From Acetobacteraceae bacterium (GTDB taxonomy: Bacteria > Pseudomonadota > Alphaproteobacteria > Zavarziniales > Zavarziniaceae): a DNA stretch of 8,851 bases. Both the position numbers and the translations under genes were made by a program. Shown here one piece after another: positions 1-6,123 of this stretch. How positions within the stretch are numbered: position 1 is the stretch's first letter; every line of letters begins with the position of its first letter. The stretch spans positions 1-8,851 of the forward strand of contig CANCOY010000135.1 of NCBI GenBank assembly GCA_947379865.1. Reading direction: 5' to 3'. Under the pieces are notes generated by a model. It was given only the letters and a program-made list of their open reading frames with translations, was not told the DNA's origin and made no database searches.

Positions 1-368
1 CCGGTCTCGGCGATGATGCGCTTTTTTCCCATGCGGCGGGCCAGCAGGATCTGGCCCATGCAATTGTTGATCTTGTGCGCGCCGGTGTGGTTCAGCTCGT
101 CGCGCTTGAAATAGATCTTGGCACCCTTGAGGTGCTCCGTCAGGCGGGCCGCGAAATAGAGCGGGCTGGGCCTGCCCACATAGTGCTCCAGAAAGTCGTC
201 GAGTTCGCTCTTGAAAGCGGGGTCGACCTTGGCCGCCTCATATTCGCGTTCCAGGTCGAGGATCAGCGGCATCAGCGTCTCGGCCACATAGCGGCCGCCG
301 AACATGCCGAAATGCCCGTTCTCGTCGGGCAGGGAGGTGAAGCTGTTGGGCCGCTCGTGCTGGGTCAT
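1..368 (-). CDS. trpB: tryptophan synthase beta chain, N-terminal part (cut by window edge)
   Basis: TrpB is the PLP enzyme that condenses indole with L-serine to make tryptophan, working as an alpha2-beta2 complex with TrpA. The 122 residues visible begin MTQHERPNSF and include the family's GMFGGRYVAETL segment (about 21-32), the substrate-tunnel region GRPSPLYFA (65-73) and HTGAHKINN (94-102), where K99 should be the lysine forming the Schiff base with PLP. The ATG is at 366-368, with a GAG-containing weak Shine-Dalgarno about 5 nt upstream. The rest of the gene, and probably trpA after it, lies beyond base 1. It follows trpF by 47 nt on the same strand, the usual trpF-trpB order in alphaproteobacteria. 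The reading frame is intact over the visible part and identification is secure. Confidence 0.97.
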   Translation of the reverse strand, partial: MTQHERPNSFTSLPDENGHFGMFGGRYVAETLMPLILDLEREYEAAKVDPAFKSELDDFLEHYVGRPSPLYFAARLTEHLKGAKIYFKRDELNHTGAHKINNCMGQILLARRMGKKRIIAET

Positions 369-415
369 GTGGGCTCGCTCTCGGAACTCGCTAACGGGGC
401 GCTGGGGGCGCACGT

Positions 416-1072
416 CTATCGGGCGGGGTGCAGGCGGCTAACCGTCTGCAGGAAGGCGCGGATCCGCTCCAGGCTCTTCACGCCGGGGCTATCTTCCACA
501 CCCGACGAGACATCAACCATTGCGGCACCGCTCTGTGCCACGGCATCAGCCACATTGCCGGCGTCAAGGCCACCGGCCAGCAGCCAGGGCCGCTGCCAGG
601 TCTCGTCCCGGATCAGGCCCCAGTCGAACCGCAGACCATTGCCGCCCGGCAGCGCATCGGCCTGATTTTTAGGGGGTTTGGCGTCGAGGAGCAACAGGTC
701 AGCCACGGCCTCGAAGCTGTGGGCGCGGGCCACGTCCTGCGGCCCGGCGATGCCCACGGCCTTGATCACGGGCCGGCCGCTGCGGCTGCGGATGGCGGCG
801 ACGCGCTCGGCCGTCTCCTCGCCATGGGCCTGGATGATGTCGATCCCGCCCGCCACCACGGCATCGATCAGGTCGTCATCGGCATCCACCACCAGGCCAA
901 CCCGGGCGACCGTGGCAGGCACGCCCGCGCCCAGGCGGGTGAGATCAGCCGGTGTCACTGCCCGGGGCGAGCGGGCAAAGAAGACAAAGCCCACCATAGC
1001 GGCACCACCGGCAACGGCGGCGGCAACGGTTTCCGGGGTGGACAGGCCACAGATCTTGGCGGTGACGGCCAT
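416..1072 (-). CDS. trpF: phosphoribosylanthranilate isomerase
   Basis: TrpF catalyses the Amadori rearrangement of N-(5'-phosphoribosyl)anthranilate to CdRP in tryptophan synthesis; it is a cytosolic TIM barrel. The product is 218 residues, normal for the family. The first strand carries KICGL (6-10) with C8 as the expected general base, QAHGEE (81-86) where QLHG is more usual, the catalytic Asp in LLLLDAK (D130), LLAGGLD (164-170) and the phosphate-binding end DVSSGVEDSPGVK (187-199). The ATG at 1070-1072 gives the canonical N-terminus. The frame stays open upstream to 1348, but that extension runs opposite pyrF coding and shows no TrpF homology. The start lies 4 nt after the pyrF stop, so translation is probably coupled to pyrF. 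trpB follows 47 nt downstream. Confidence 0.96.
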   Translation of the reverse strand: MAVTAKICGLSTPETVAAAVAGGAAMVGFVFFARSPRAVTPADLTRLGAGVPATVARVGLVVDADDDLIDAVVAGGIDIIQAHGEETAERVAAIRSRSGRPVIKAVGIAGPQDVARAHSFEAVADLLLLDAKPPKNQADALPGGNGLRFDWGLIRDETWQRPWLLAGGLDAGNVADAVAQSGAAMVDVSSGVEDSPGVKSLERIRAFLQTVSRLHPAR

Positions 1073-1076
1073 GGGC

Positions 1077-1820
1077 TCAGTGTGCCCCGCCCCGGAGGGC
1101 ACTGCCGACAAGAAGTTCGCTGGAAATCGCGCGGGCCGCCGCCGCCGGGTCGGCCGCCTCGGTAATGGGGCGGCCGATGACCAGATGGGTGGCACCCGCC
1201 GCCATGGCCTCTGCCGGGCCCATGACGCGTTTCTGATCGCCTGTTGCTGCCCCTGCCGGGCGGATGCCGGGCACCACCAGAATGGCCTCAGGCCCAAGTT
1301 GCCTGCGCAGGGCGGCCGCCTCATGGGCGCTGCACACCACGCCATCAAGGCCAGAGGCCAGCGCCAGATCGGCCAGTCGCGCGGCCTGGTCGGTTACTCC
1401 GCCGGCCACGCCGATGGCGGCCAGGTCTGTCTGGTCAAGGCTGGTCAGCACGGTGACCGCGACGATGCGGGGGCGGCTCTCCCCCATTTCGGCGGCAGCT
1501 GCGGCGGCGGCGCGCATCATCTGTGGGCCGCCTGCGGCATGCACCGTCAGCAGATAGGGGGCAAGCGGCGCCACGGCGCGCACGGCACCGGCCACGGTAT
1601 TGGGAATGTCGTGCAGCTTCAGGTCAAGAAACAGCGGCAGGCCCGCCGCCCCGGACATGACGGTGCGAATGCCCTCTGGCCCATTGGCGCAGAAGAATTC
1701 AAGCCCCAGCTTGATCCCACCCACGGCCCCGGCCAGCGTGCCCACAAGCGGGGCGGCCACGGGCGTGCTGATGGTGTCGATGGCGGCGAAAACAGGGTTC
1801 ATCGGAACTGTAACAGGCAT
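1077..1820 (-). CDS. pyrF: orotidine 5'-phosphate decarboxylase
   Basis: PyrF decarboxylates OMP to UMP, the last step of de novo pyrimidine synthesis. It is a cytosolic TIM-barrel dimer. With the start chosen here the protein is 247 residues. Visible motifs are FAAIDT (11-16, D15), the active-site signature DLKLHDIP (66-73) with D66, K68 and D71, VPGIRP (183-188) and VIGRPIT (214-220) with the phosphate-binding Arg. Two ATGs are possible: 1818-1820 (MPVTVPMNPVF) and 1800-1802 (MNPVF). Neither has a well-spaced Shine-Dalgarno, since the only AGG abuts the first ATG. Family members usually start near the second, so the true gene may be 18 bp shorter. An open extension up to 2012 is R/P-rich, antisense-like and unlikely. 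The stop sits 4 nt before trpF. Confidence 0.95.
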   Translation of the reverse strand: MPVTVPMNPVFAAIDTISTPVAAPLVGTLAGAVGGIKLGLEFFCANGPEGIRTVMSGAAGLPLFLDLKLHDIPNTVAGAVRAVAPLAPYLLTVHAAGGPQMMRAAAAAAAEMGESRPRIVAVTVLTSLDQTDLAAIGVAGGVTDQAARLADLALASGLDGVVCSAHEAAALRRQLGPEAILVVPGIRPAGAATGDQKRVMGPAEAMAAGATHLVIGRPITEAADPAAAARAISSELLVGSALRGGAH

Positions 1821-1869
1821 CCTGCGGGTGTAGCACGCCAGAGGCGGCGCCGCGAGGGCATCGCCTGCG

Positions 1870-2214
1870 TCAGACTGGCTGGGCCCGTGGGGCGGGCGCC
1901 TGAGGTGAGGGGGCGGCATTTGCCGGCGTCGCGGGCGCGGGCATGCCTGCCTGCAGGCGTTTGAGTTCGCGGGCATGCAGGCGGGCCTGACGGCGCTGCG
2001 GCGCGCCAGCAAGCCAGCTCACCACCCCGCCCAGCAGGATGCCCGTCAGCACACAGACGAACATGACAAGGAAAAGCGGCGCCTGCACCGCCAGCAGCGG
2101 CGCGTCATGGTTGAAGGGGTCAAAGCCAACCACCACGGGGGTGCGATTGGCCACCGCCAATGCCACGCCGGCCACCAGTGCCGGGGCCAGAACAATCCAG
2201 GTTGTCAGTCGCAT
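1870..2214 (-). CDS. LapA-domain (DUF1049) inner-membrane protein
   Basis: This small membrane protein resembles the lipopolysaccharide assembly protein A domain family (DUF1049), in which E. coli LapA works with LapB in LPS homeostasis; its role in alphaproteobacteria is less clear. The product is 114 residues. One hydrophobic segment spans about 5-22, followed by the family-like loop ANRTPVVVGFDPF (22-34), and a second spans about 45-68. A basic stretch APQRRQARLHARELKRLQ (71-88) follows, then a low-complexity Ala/Pro tail from 91 to the end. The topology suggests two transmembrane helices with a cytoplasmic C-terminus. The ATG at 2212-2214 has AAGGG about 7 nt upstream. The frame is open to 2295, but that extension encodes the 15-bp DNA repeat and looks non-coding. 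Its position between ihfB and pyrF matches other alphaproteobacteria. Confidence 0.82.
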   Translation of the reverse strand: MRLTTWIVLAPALVAGVALAVANRTPVVVGFDPFNHDAPLLAVQAPLFLVMFVCVLTGILLGGVVSWLAGAPQRRQARLHARELKRLQAGMPAPATPANAAPSPQAPAPRAQPV

Positions 2215-2249
2215 GATGGTGCCCTTGTTCTGCGTGCGCCTGTTAATCC

Positions 2250-2291
2250 GGCAAACATGGATCTGGCAAACATCGATCTGGCAAATTTGCC
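2250..2291. repeat. 15-bp tandem repeat plus palindrome between ihfB and lapA
   Basis: Two near-identical 15-bp units, GGCAAACATGGATCT (2250-2264) and GGCAAACATCGATCT (2265-2279), differ at one base. A third partial unit starts GGCAAA at 2280 and forms a perfect 12-bp palindrome GGCAAATTTGCC (2280-2291). The repeat lies in the leader of the LapA-like gene, 36 nt or more upstream of its ATG. No function is evident; it could be a replication-slippage product or a protein-binding site. Confidence 0.7.
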
Positions 2292-2302
2292 GCACGCGAT
2301 CC

Positions 2303-2320
2303 TGGCGGGAAGGCCCGCCA
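2303..2320 (-). promoter_or_regulatory. small hairpin just after the ihfB stop
   Basis: TGGCGGG (2303-2309) and CCCGCCA (2314-2320) form a 7-bp stem with a 4-nt loop, starting 9 nt past the ihfB stop in the direction of transcription. No U-run follows, so this is not a proper intrinsic terminator. It may act as an mRNA-stabilising or pausing element between ihfB and the LapA-like gene. Confidence 0.35.
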
Positions 2321-2329
2321 TGCCGGCTC

Positions 2330-2641
2330 TCAGACCTCTTCGTCGTCCTCGCCGTGGTCCGTGCCGTCGTTCAGCCGTTCGCGCAGTTCCTTGCCGGTCT
2401 TGAAAAATGGCACGCGTTTTTCCGTTACCTGAACCGTGGCACCCGTGCGAGGGTTCCGTCCGGTGCGGGCGGGCCGCTGTTTTACAGAAAAGGCGCCAAA
2501 GCCGCGCAGTTCCACCCGGTCACCCCGGGCGAGCGCCGCAGAGATCTCCTCGAACACGGTGGTGACAATCCGCTCCACATCGCGCTGGAAGAGGTGCGGA
2601 TTGGCTTCTGCCAGACGCAGTATCAATTCAGATTTGATCAT
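2330..2641 (-). CDS. ihfB: integration host factor subunit beta
   Basis: IHF beta pairs with IHF alpha to form the heterodimeric DNA-bending nucleoid protein used in recombination, transcription and replication. The 103-residue product begins MIKSELILRLAE with the typical N-terminal helices. It carries the HU/IHF signature RGFGAFSVKQRPARTGRNP (46-64), with the arm-tip proline at 64 that intercalates into DNA, then VPFFKTGKELRERLN. The tail after residue 91 is acidic (DGTDHGEDDEEV), longer than in E. coli but common in alphaproteobacterial IhfB. The ATG at 2639-2641 is preceded by GGGGGA with good spacing. The open extension upstream overlaps the sppA end and is not supported. sppA ends 16 nt upstream, and this short gap holds the ribosome binding site, so the two are probably cotranscribed. 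The order rpsA-sppA-ihfB is characteristic of alphaproteobacteria. Confidence 0.96.
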   Translation of the reverse strand: MIKSELILRLAEANPHLFQRDVERIVTTVFEEISAALARGDRVELRGFGAFSVKQRPARTGRNPRTGATVQVTEKRVPFFKTGKELRERLNDGTDHGEDDEEV

Positions 2642-2657
2642 CAGGCATCCCCCAGCC

Positions 2658-3563
2658 TCAGAGGGGAGGGTGCCAAACGGAAACGAGACCGTCAAGACTA
2701 AGCCATTCGCCCATCAAGAGTTTTTGGGCCGCGCCAGCGAATCCCAGGCCGGCCAGGCCCTCTTTTGCGGGTTCGTGCATGATTTCGACGGGCAGGTCGG
2801 CTGGAATCTTGCGCTCGGCCACCAGCCAGGCCCGGGCCTCGGCCTCGCCGCCCAGCGCATCCACCAGATGCAGGGCCAGCGCCTGGCGGCCCGTGAAGGC
2901 GCGGCCATCGGCCACCCGGGCGAGGTCTTCTGCGCCCAGCTTGCGGCGGCTGCCCACCAGGTCGCGGAAATAGGCAAAGGAATCGTCGATCATCGCCTGC
3001 AGGGAAGCGCGGGCTTCGGGTGAAAGCGGGCTCGAGAGCGAGGGTTCGCCCTTGAGCGGCGCGCTTTTGAGGACATTCACGCCCACGCCCAATTTGTCGA
3101 GCAGGCCGCTGACCTCGGGCGCTTCCAGGATCACGCCGATGGAGCCGGTGATGGAGGTCTCGCGCACCACGATATGGTCGGCGGCAAGGGCCGTCATATA
3201 GGCGGCCGAAGCGCCAAGGGTGCCAATGGCGGCGACCACCGGCTTCTTTTCAGCCACATGGCGCAGGGCGGTATAGAGCGCTTCGCCGCCGGTGGCCGTG
3301 CCGCCCGGGCTGTTGATGCGGATCAGCACCGCCTTGACGCGGTCGTTGTCGGCAAGCTCGCGGATGGCGGCGATATGGTCGGGGTTTTCGGTGATCACGC
3401 CCTCGACATCGACGCGGGCGATATGTGGCCCGCGGATGGGGCCGCCGCCCGGCGGGGCGAGGGCTGCGACGGCGGCGAGCGCGAGGCCCGCCACCGCCAG
3501 CAGACGCCAGAACACCAGGCGCCGTTTCAGACGCTGCCGGTCGATGAGGCTGTCTGCATCCAT
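2658..3563 (-). CDS. sppA: signal peptide peptidase SppA, 36-kDa type
   Basis: SppA is a membrane-anchored serine protease of family S49 that degrades signal peptides left after secretion. The 301-residue length fits the short, single-domain form. Residues 17-36 are a hydrophobic anchor following basic residues (RLKRR), so the catalytic domain should be periplasmic. Conserved segments are RINSPGG (82-88), the nucleophile region GTLGASAAYMTA (114-125) with S119, the ITGSIGVI block (138-145) and APLKGEPS (168-175) with the general base K171. The Ser-Lys spacing of 52 residues equals that recalled for Bacillus SppA (S147/K199). The ATG at 3561-3563 has AAAGGA 7 nt upstream. rpsA lies 47 nt upstream and ihfB 16 nt downstream. 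Confidence 0.95.
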   Translation of the reverse strand: MDADSLIDRQRLKRRLVFWRLLAVAGLALAAVAALAPPGGGPIRGPHIARVDVEGVITENPDHIAAIRELADNDRVKAVLIRINSPGGTATGGEALYTALRHVAEKKPVVAAIGTLGASAAYMTALAADHIVVRETSITGSIGVILEAPEVSGLLDKLGVGVNVLKSAPLKGEPSLSSPLSPEARASLQAMIDDSFAYFRDLVGSRRKLGAEDLARVADGRAFTGRQALALHLVDALGGEAEARAWLVAERKIPADLPVEIMHEPAKEGLAGLGFAGAAQKLLMGEWLSLDGLVSVWHPPL

Positions 3564-3579
3564 GGATGCGTCCTTTCGG

Positions 3580-3600
3580 AAAAAGCCCCGCCGACCGGCG
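3580..3600 (-). terminator. possible weak terminator/attenuator between rpsA and sppA
   Basis: Read on the minus strand just after the rpsA stop, CGCCG and CGGCG (3589-3600) form a short GC stem, then GGGC and five T residues (3584-3580) follow. The stem is only 4-5 bp and the T-run is offset, so any termination would be partial. It would reduce sppA-ihfB expression relative to the very abundant S1 message. The T-run lies just upstream of the sppA ribosome binding site. Confidence 0.3.
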
Positions 3601-3610
3601 TTGTTCTGTC

Positions 3611-5332
3611 TTACTTCTTGTTTTCGGCGTCAGCCCGGGCGCGCGACATCGCGGCACCAAGGATGTCACCGAGGCTGGCGCCCGAGTCCGACGAACCGTA
3701 GGTGGCAACTGCCTCCTTCTCTTCGGCGATCTCGCGGGCCTTGACCGACAGGCTGAGCTTGCGCGTGGCGCGGTCGATCTGGGTGATCTTGGCGTCAAGC
3801 TTGTCGCCAACATTGAACCGCTCGGCGCGCTGGTCGGCACGGTCACGGGCCAGGTCAGACTTGCGGATGAAGCCCTTGGCCCCCTCCTCGCCTACCGAGA
3901 CCTCGAGGCCGGCTTCCGTCACGGCCGTAACCGTGCAGGTAACCACAAGGCCCTTCTTGACCTCGCCGGTGTTGGCCAGCGGGTCGGTGCCCAGCTGCTT
4001 GATGCCAAGGCTGATGCGCTCCTTCTCGACGTCAACGTCGAGAACCTGCGCCTTGACCATGTCACCCTTGTTGAAGTCCTTGATGGCCTCTTCGCCCGGC
4101 TGGTTCCAGTCGATGTCGGAGAGGTGGACCATGCCATCGACGCCGCTCTCGAGGCCGATGAACAGGCCGAACTCGGTGATGTTCTTCACCTCGCCCTCGA
4201 CCAGCGTGCCGGCCGGATGGGTTGCGGCAAAGGCCGACCACGGATTCTCCAGGCACTGCTTCAGCCCAAGGCTGATGCGGCGCTTGTTGGAATCGACCTC
4301 GAGCACCATCACCTCGACCTCCTGGGAGGTGGAGACGATCTTGCCGGGGTGGACGTTCTTCTTGGTCCAGCTCATCTCGGAGACGTGGACAAGACCCTCG
4401 ACACCCGGCTCCAGCTCGACGAACGCGCCGTAGTCGGTGATGTTGGTGACGCGGCCCGTGAACTTCACGCCCATGGGGTACTTGGCAGCAACGCCTTCCC
4501 ACGGATCGGCCAGCAGCTGCTTCATGCCAAGCGAGATGCGCTGGGTTTCCGGGTTCACACGCACGACCTGGACCTTCACGGTCTGGCCGATCGTCAGGGC
4601 CTCGGACGGATGGTTGACGCGACGCCATGCAATGTCGGTGACATGCAGCAGGCCGTCGACGCCGCCCAGATCAACGAACGCACCGTAATCGGTGATGTTC
4701 TTGACGACGCCGTCGAGGATCTGGCCTTCCTTGAGGTTGGCAACCAGTTCCGAACGGGCCTCGGCGCGGGTCTCTTCGAGGACGGCGCGGCGCGAGACAA
4801 CGATGTTGCCGCGACGGCGATCCATCTTGAGGATCTGGAAGGGCTGGGGAATGCCGAGCAGGGGCGTGATGTCACGCACCGGACGGACGTCCACCTGGCT
4901 GCCGGGCAGGAAGGCCACGGCGCCCGACAGGTCGACCGTGAAGCCGCCCTTGACGCGACCAAAGATCACGCCGTCGACGCGCTGCTGGCTCTCAAACGCG
5001 CGCTCAAGCAGCGTCCAGGCTTCCTCGCGGCGGGCCTTCTCGCGGCTCAGCACGGCTTCGCCGGCAGAGTTTTCCATGCGGTCGAGGAAGACCTCGACCA
5101 CATCACCGACCTGCAGTTCGGCCTTCTGGCCGGCGGTCGCAAATTCCTTGAGGGGCACGCGGCCCTCGGCCTTCAGGCCCACATCGATCACCGCCATGTC
5201 GTTTTCGATGGCGATCACGATGCCTTGAAGAACACTGCCTTCGACTGAGTTGGAAGAGCCGAAGCTCTCGTTCAGCAGGTCTTCGAAATTCTCTTTGGCC
5301 CCCATGTCGAGGGCCCCACTGGTCTGGGTCAT
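3611..5332 (-). CDS. rpsA: 30S ribosomal protein S1
   Basis: S1 binds mRNA on the 30S subunit and promotes initiation, especially on structured leaders. The 573-residue protein holds six S1 RNA-binding repeats at about 33-100, 117-182, 203-271, 288-358, 375-445 and 460-531. The central repeats show the family's KNITDYGAFVDL / TNITDYGAFVEL / KNITEFGLFIGL opening and RISLGMKQ / RISLGLKQ / RISLGIKQ closing patterns. Repeats 1 and 2 are the divergent ribosome-binding ones. The C-terminus is charged and ends AENKK. The ATG at 5330-5332 is preceded by AGGAG with 5-nt spacing, a strong ribosome binding site fitting high expression. cmk lies upstream, the classic cmk-rpsA pair. The 119-nt gap could carry a separate rpsA promoter, but I see no clear one. 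Confidence 0.98.
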   Translation of the reverse strand: MTQTSGALDMGAKENFEDLLNESFGSSNSVEGSVLQGIVIAIENDMAVIDVGLKAEGRVPLKEFATAGQKAELQVGDVVEVFLDRMENSAGEAVLSREKARREEAWTLLERAFESQQRVDGVIFGRVKGGFTVDLSGAVAFLPGSQVDVRPVRDITPLLGIPQPFQILKMDRRRGNIVVSRRAVLEETRAEARSELVANLKEGQILDGVVKNITDYGAFVDLGGVDGLLHVTDIAWRRVNHPSEALTIGQTVKVQVVRVNPETQRISLGMKQLLADPWEGVAAKYPMGVKFTGRVTNITDYGAFVELEPGVEGLVHVSEMSWTKKNVHPGKIVSTSQEVEVMVLEVDSNKRRISLGLKQCLENPWSAFAATHPAGTLVEGEVKNITEFGLFIGLESGVDGMVHLSDIDWNQPGEEAIKDFNKGDMVKAQVLDVDVEKERISLGIKQLGTDPLANTGEVKKGLVVTCTVTAVTEAGLEVSVGEEGAKGFIRKSDLARDRADQRAERFNVGDKLDAKITQIDRATRKLSLSVKAREIAEEKEAVATYGSSDSGASLGDILGAAMSRARADAENKK

Positions 5333-5394
5333 CTGGACTCCTGATTGGTCACTGTTTTTCTGGCCGGCCGGTTGGTTCCGGCGGTCTTGGCAGG

Positions 5395-5408
5395 CGGGAT
5401 TTTTCCCG
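5395..5408. repeat. small inverted repeat in the cmk-rpsA gap
   Basis: CGGGA (5395-5399) and TCCCG (5404-5408) are separated by TTTT. They form a 5-bp hairpin about 63 nt upstream of the rpsA start in the 119-nt gap (5333-5451). No T-run follows on either strand, so it is not a terminator. A leader or binding-site role for rpsA is possible but unproven. The rest of this gap shows no feature I can support apart from the rpsA ribosome binding site. Confidence 0.3.
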
Positions 5409-5451
5409 TCACTTCGGCGGTGAAAATGCGCACAAACCGGCCAAATCGCCT

Positions 5452-6123
5452 CTAGGGGCGGGCCGTCCGGCTTTCGATGAGCATTTTCGCCGCAGCGAAG
5501 GCCTCGTCTATAGACAAGTTCGAGGTATCGAGCAAGGCCGCGTCTGGCGCCCGGGCCATGGGGGCGGCATCGCGTCCCGCATCACGGGCATCGCGTTCGG
5601 CCAAGGCGCGGGTCATGGCCTCGGCGTCGGCCGCCTCGCCACGCGCCAGCAATTCCGCCACCCGGCGTGCCGCCCGGGCCTCCAGGCTGGCGGTGACAAA
5701 CAGCTTGGCCTCGGCCTCTGGCAGCACCACGGTACCAATGTCGCGGCCATCGAGCACGGCCCCCTGCGGAGAGGCTGCCACCCGGCGCTGGAAATCGAGC
5801 AGGGCCGCGCGCACGCCGGGGTGCACCGCCACCTTGCTGGCGGCCTCGCCGGCGGCGGCACTTTTCAGAAGGGGGTCGCCCAGGCTTGCCGGATCAAGGG
5901 TGCGGGCCGCCTGCTCTGCCGCAACGGGATCGGCCGGATCACCGCCGCCGGCCAGCACCGCCATGCCCACGGCGCGATAGAGGCTGCCGGTGTCGAGATA
6001 GGCAAGGCCGTAGTGGTCTGCCAGCCGCCGGGCCAGGGTGCCCTTGCCAGACGCCGCCGGGCCATCAATGGCAATGGTGCGGGGGGCAATGGTGCGGGGG
6101 GCATTGGTGCCGGGGGCAGGCAT
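5452..6123 (-). CDS. cmk: cytidylate kinase
   Basis: Cmk phosphorylates CMP and dCMP to their diphosphates in the cytosol, salvaging nucleotides from RNA turnover. The 223-residue product has the P-loop GPAASGKGT (21-29), LDTGSLYRAV (44-52), DGRDIGTVV (125-133) and the lid-region ERDARDAGRDAAP (177-188), all typical. Most family members begin a few residues before the P-loop strand (TIAIDGPAASGKGT). Here the N-terminus is lengthened by a 15-bp DNA tandem repeat that encodes PRTIA twice after a related PGTNA. The ATG at 6121-6123 is the only in-frame ATG before the P-loop. It overlaps the aroA stop in a TGATG arrangement, and no good Shine-Dalgarno is seen, so translation is probably coupled to aroA. 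rpsA follows 119 nt downstream. Confidence 0.96.
   Translation of the reverse strand: MPAPGTNAPRTIAPRTIAIDGPAASGKGTLARRLADHYGLAYLDTGSLYRAVGMAVLAGGGDPADPVAAEQAARTLDPASLGDPLLKSAAAGEAASKVAVHPGVRAALLDFQRRVAASPQGAVLDGRDIGTVVLPEAEAKLFVTASLEARAARRVAELLARGEAADAEAMTRALAERDARDAGRDAAPMARAPDAALLDTSNLSIDEAFAAAKMLIESRTARP
6071..6115. repeat. three-copy 15-bp tandem repeat inside cmk 5' end
   Basis: Two exact units GCAATGGTGCGGGGG (6071-6085 and 6086-6100) are followed by a third, GCATTGGTGCCGGGG (6101-6115), with two mismatches. The unit length is a multiple of three, so copy-number changes keep the cmk frame. On the minus strand it encodes a five-residue repeat ending PRTIA. The innermost copy merges into the native first beta strand before the P-loop, so the outer copies look like duplications of it. 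Confidence 0.9.

Noticed and set aside
428..1964. Plus-strand open frames opposite trpF and pyrF (428-1165 and 678-1964)
   Set aside because: Both are composition-driven shadows of clearly identified minus-strand genes, rich in R, G, A and H, with no recognisable domain.
1821..2012. N-terminal extension of pyrF to an ATG near 2012
   Set aside because: The extra residues are R/P/A-rich and unlike PyrF, and they overlap the 3' end of the LapA-like gene in another frame. Known family members start near MNPVF.
2233..2300. Pentapeptide-repeat-like plus-strand translation (DLANIDLANL)
   Set aside because: It is a by-product of the 15-bp DNA tandem repeat and spans only two or three units. No supporting start, ribosome binding site or longer repeat domain exists.
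3566..5248. Long plus-strand open frame (560 codons) opposite rpsA
   Set aside because: It is the antisense shadow of the G+C-rich rpsA codons. Its repeated D/L/V/H-rich segments mirror the S1 repeats and it resembles no protein family I know.
5362..5380. GGCCGGCC-rich stretch upstream of rpsA as a terminator or operator
   Set aside because: It is a short GC palindrome without a T-run or a second copy. Such sequences are common by chance in this composition.
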